DNA from: Candidatus Pelagibacterales bacterium
Lineage (GTDB): Bacteria > Pseudomonadota > Alphaproteobacteria > TMED109
Direction: 5' to 3'
DNA: 5,001 nt
NCBI GenBank assembly: GCA_002684605.1
Contig: NYVM01000034.1
Coordinates: 1-5,001, forward strand
The translations under genes and the position numbers were made by a program. The notes beneath the pieces are model-generated. The model was given only the letters and a program-made list of their open reading frames with translations, was not told the DNA's origin and made no database searches. This document shows, piece after piece, positions 3,617 to 5,001 of the stretch. The stretch's first letter is position 1. Each line of letters begins with the position of its first letter.

Positions 3617-5001
3617 TTAATTTGATTGTGAAATCTTAATTGCTTTATGTAATAAAGCAATCTTTTTATATTTAGTTTCATGTACTTCAAAATACTCATA
3701 CATTCGTCTAAGTGAAGAACCTACCCCATCTATACTTAAGTTAGCTTTTTCAGCAATATGTTTATTCATTGCTGTTGGTTCTTTTATTAATATATTCAGT
3801 ATAGCCCAATCAGTTTCATTTAAAACTCTTTCTATATTATTATCAAGTTTCTGCTTATTTAATTCAAACTTATTACTCTCTGAAATAGAACTAAATTTCT
3901 GATTTTTTAGCAAATTAATTTCCCTAAGCAACATATTTCTTCTTTGAGTATTGTTTTTTATTCTTAAGATAATGAAAAATAAGAGGATAGAAATAATTAT
4001 TAAAAAAACAACAGACATGAATGAAGTTCTTTTTACTTGTTTTATTTTCAATTCAGCTTTATCGTTCTCGTATTTGAGTTGATTCTCATATAATTTAGCT
4101 TTGTATTCATTTTTAACTTCCTCTCTAACAACTTTAAAACTATTTTTCCTTTGTTCTATACTATCGGTATATGCTAATAACAATTCATGCATTTTTAAAG
4201 ACAATTCCCAGTTTTCATAATTCTTATAGGCATCATATAAAAATTCATAAACTGATTGTTTCATTTCAAGATTAGAACTTTCAGAAACTTGATTTAATAA
4301 GCCTTCCATTTCTATAACAGCCCTATCTTTATCTATTTCATATAAAATCTTTGCCTTAAGAATTTTTGATGTAAGAATTCCAGCTCCAATATCTAGCTGT
4401 TTATTAAGTTTTAAACTTTTTGTTGCATACAAATCAGCAAGTTCAATATCATTCAATTCTAGCTTAATGATACCTAGCATATAATAACAGTCCTTTAAAT
4501 AGAAAATATCATTTTTAGTATGAAGTATTTTTATAGCGTCATTAAATACGTTTTCAGCTTTAATAAAAGATTTTTTATAAAAATGAATAAGTCCAATATT
4601 CATTGAAATTACCGCTATATTCAAATAAGATTTATCAGATTTATTGTATGCAATTAACGCTTTGTTATAATGACTAAGAGCAAGATCATAATTACCAATT
4701 TTTGAATTAATAGATCCCATGCCATTAAGCATTCTACCTTCACCATCATAATCATTTTCTTTAACAAAAATATCTTTTGCTTCATTATAAAGTTTTATAG
4801 CCTCAAAATACTCTCCTTTATCAAGATGAATATTTCCAAAATTACCTATAACAATTGCTTCAAGTTGAGAATTATTCATGTTTTGAGCAACATTCTTGGC
4901 TAATATGTATTTACTTATAGCTTCTTCTTTTTTGTTTTGATTTCTATAGATATTGCCCTGCCTTAGAAGTGCTCTATAAATTTGTCTTTCTGCTTTCTTT
5001 T
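3617..5001 (-). CDS. TPR / coiled-coil / transmembrane / helix-turn-helix regulator (5' end outside window)
   Basis: An ATG at 4879-4877 could start a 420-aa protein, but the frame is open to base 4999 and the extra 40 codons read as another TPR (ALLRQGNIYRNQNKKEEAIS), so the true start lies right of the window. Visible order, numbered from the Met at 4879: repeated TPR helices (about 5-240, for example GNFGNIHLDKGEYFEAIKLY and GMGSINSKIGNYDLALSHY), a charged coiled coil (about 240-282, KNEYKAKLYENQLKYENDKA), a membrane span at 287-306 (SFMSVVFLIIISILLFFIIL), a short cytoplasmic linker, and a C-terminal helix-turn-helix (about 353-415, TDWAILNILIKEPTAMNKHI, then LSIDGVGSSLRRMYEYF). Family knowledge: Bacteroidota have many proteins of this layout, with periplasmic TPR sensing coupled across the membrane to a LuxR-like or winged DNA-binding end. 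Target genes are not evident here. It ends at TAA 3619-3617 and converges on the oxidoreductase gene. Confidence 0.88.
   Translation of the reverse strand, partial: KKAERQIYRALLRQGNIYRNQNKKEEAISKYILAKNVAQNMNNSQLEAIVIGNFGNIHLDKGEYFEAIKLYNEAKDIFVKENDYDGEGRMLNGMGSINSKIGNYDLALSHYNKALIAYNKSDKSYLNIAVISMNIGLIHFYKKSFIKAENVFNDAIKILHTKNDIFYLKDCYYMLGIIKLELNDIELADLYATKSLKLNKQLDIGAGILTSKILKAKILYEIDKDRAVIEMEGLLNQVSESSNLEMKQSVYEFLYDAYKNYENWELSLKMHELLLAYTDSIEQRKNSFKVVREEVKNEYKAKLYENQLKYENDKAELKIKQVKRTSFMSVVFLIIISILLFFIILRIKNNTQRRNMLLREINLLKNQKFSSISESNKFELNKQKLDNNIERVLNETDWAILNILIKEPTAMNKHIAEKANLSIDGVGSSLRRMYEYFEVHETKYKKIALLHKAIKISQSN

Overview
The window is AT-rich and looks like a member of the Bacteroidota, most probably Flavobacteriia. 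The evidence is the Bacteroidota-type promoter motifs (TTTG or TTG, about 19-20 nt, then TAnnTTTG), the lack of convincing Shine-Dalgarno sequences, a secreted heavy-metal-associated protein ending in a Tyr-Cys-Cys-Lys-Tyr tail, and a TPR/membrane/helix-turn-helix regulator of a kind common in that phylum. This is inference from sequence features; no database search was run.

Left part (1-2273), probably one end of a mobile element. A minus-strand operon runs leftwards: a MerR-like DNA-binding protein (1528-614), a possible 16-codon micro-ORF coupled to its stop, a 64-aa acidic/basic small protein (537-343, GTG start), and, overlapping it by 8 nt, the N-terminal catalytic part of a serine recombinase that leaves the window at base 1. 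Divergent from this operon, on the plus strand, is a 161-aa protein (1734-2219) with an N-terminal ribbon-helix-helix fold, a long charged coiled coil and a C-terminal membrane segment. The shared control region 1529-1733 holds overlapping promoters for both directions. Just before and across the plus-strand start codon it also holds a phased array of about five 11-bp units (GTAAACC-type), a plausible binding site for the ribbon-helix-helix protein itself. This array plus its membrane-tailed DNA-binding protein is the most interesting part of the window.

Middle part (2220-3543), small single-gene units separated by related terminators. A secreted metal-binding (HMA) protein is on the minus strand. 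An atypical SDR/NmrA-like NAD(P)-binding protein on the plus strand is split by a one-base deletion near 2886. Two 70-bp near-identical direct repeats (2640-2709 and 3474-3543), each ending in a strong terminator hairpin, flank the oxidoreductase gene. A degenerate third relative lies at 2220-2273. The 2640-2709 copy sits between two divergent genes, where a plus-strand terminator has nothing to terminate, which suggests cassette-like gain, loss or rearrangement.

Right part (3617-5001) is a minus-strand TPR, coiled-coil, transmembrane and helix-turn-helix protein, with its N-terminus beyond the right edge. It converges on the oxidoreductase gene and probably shares the 3518-3543 terminator. 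No rRNA, tRNA, CRISPR array or insertion sequence was seen, and no stretch longer than about 205 bases lacks a gene.
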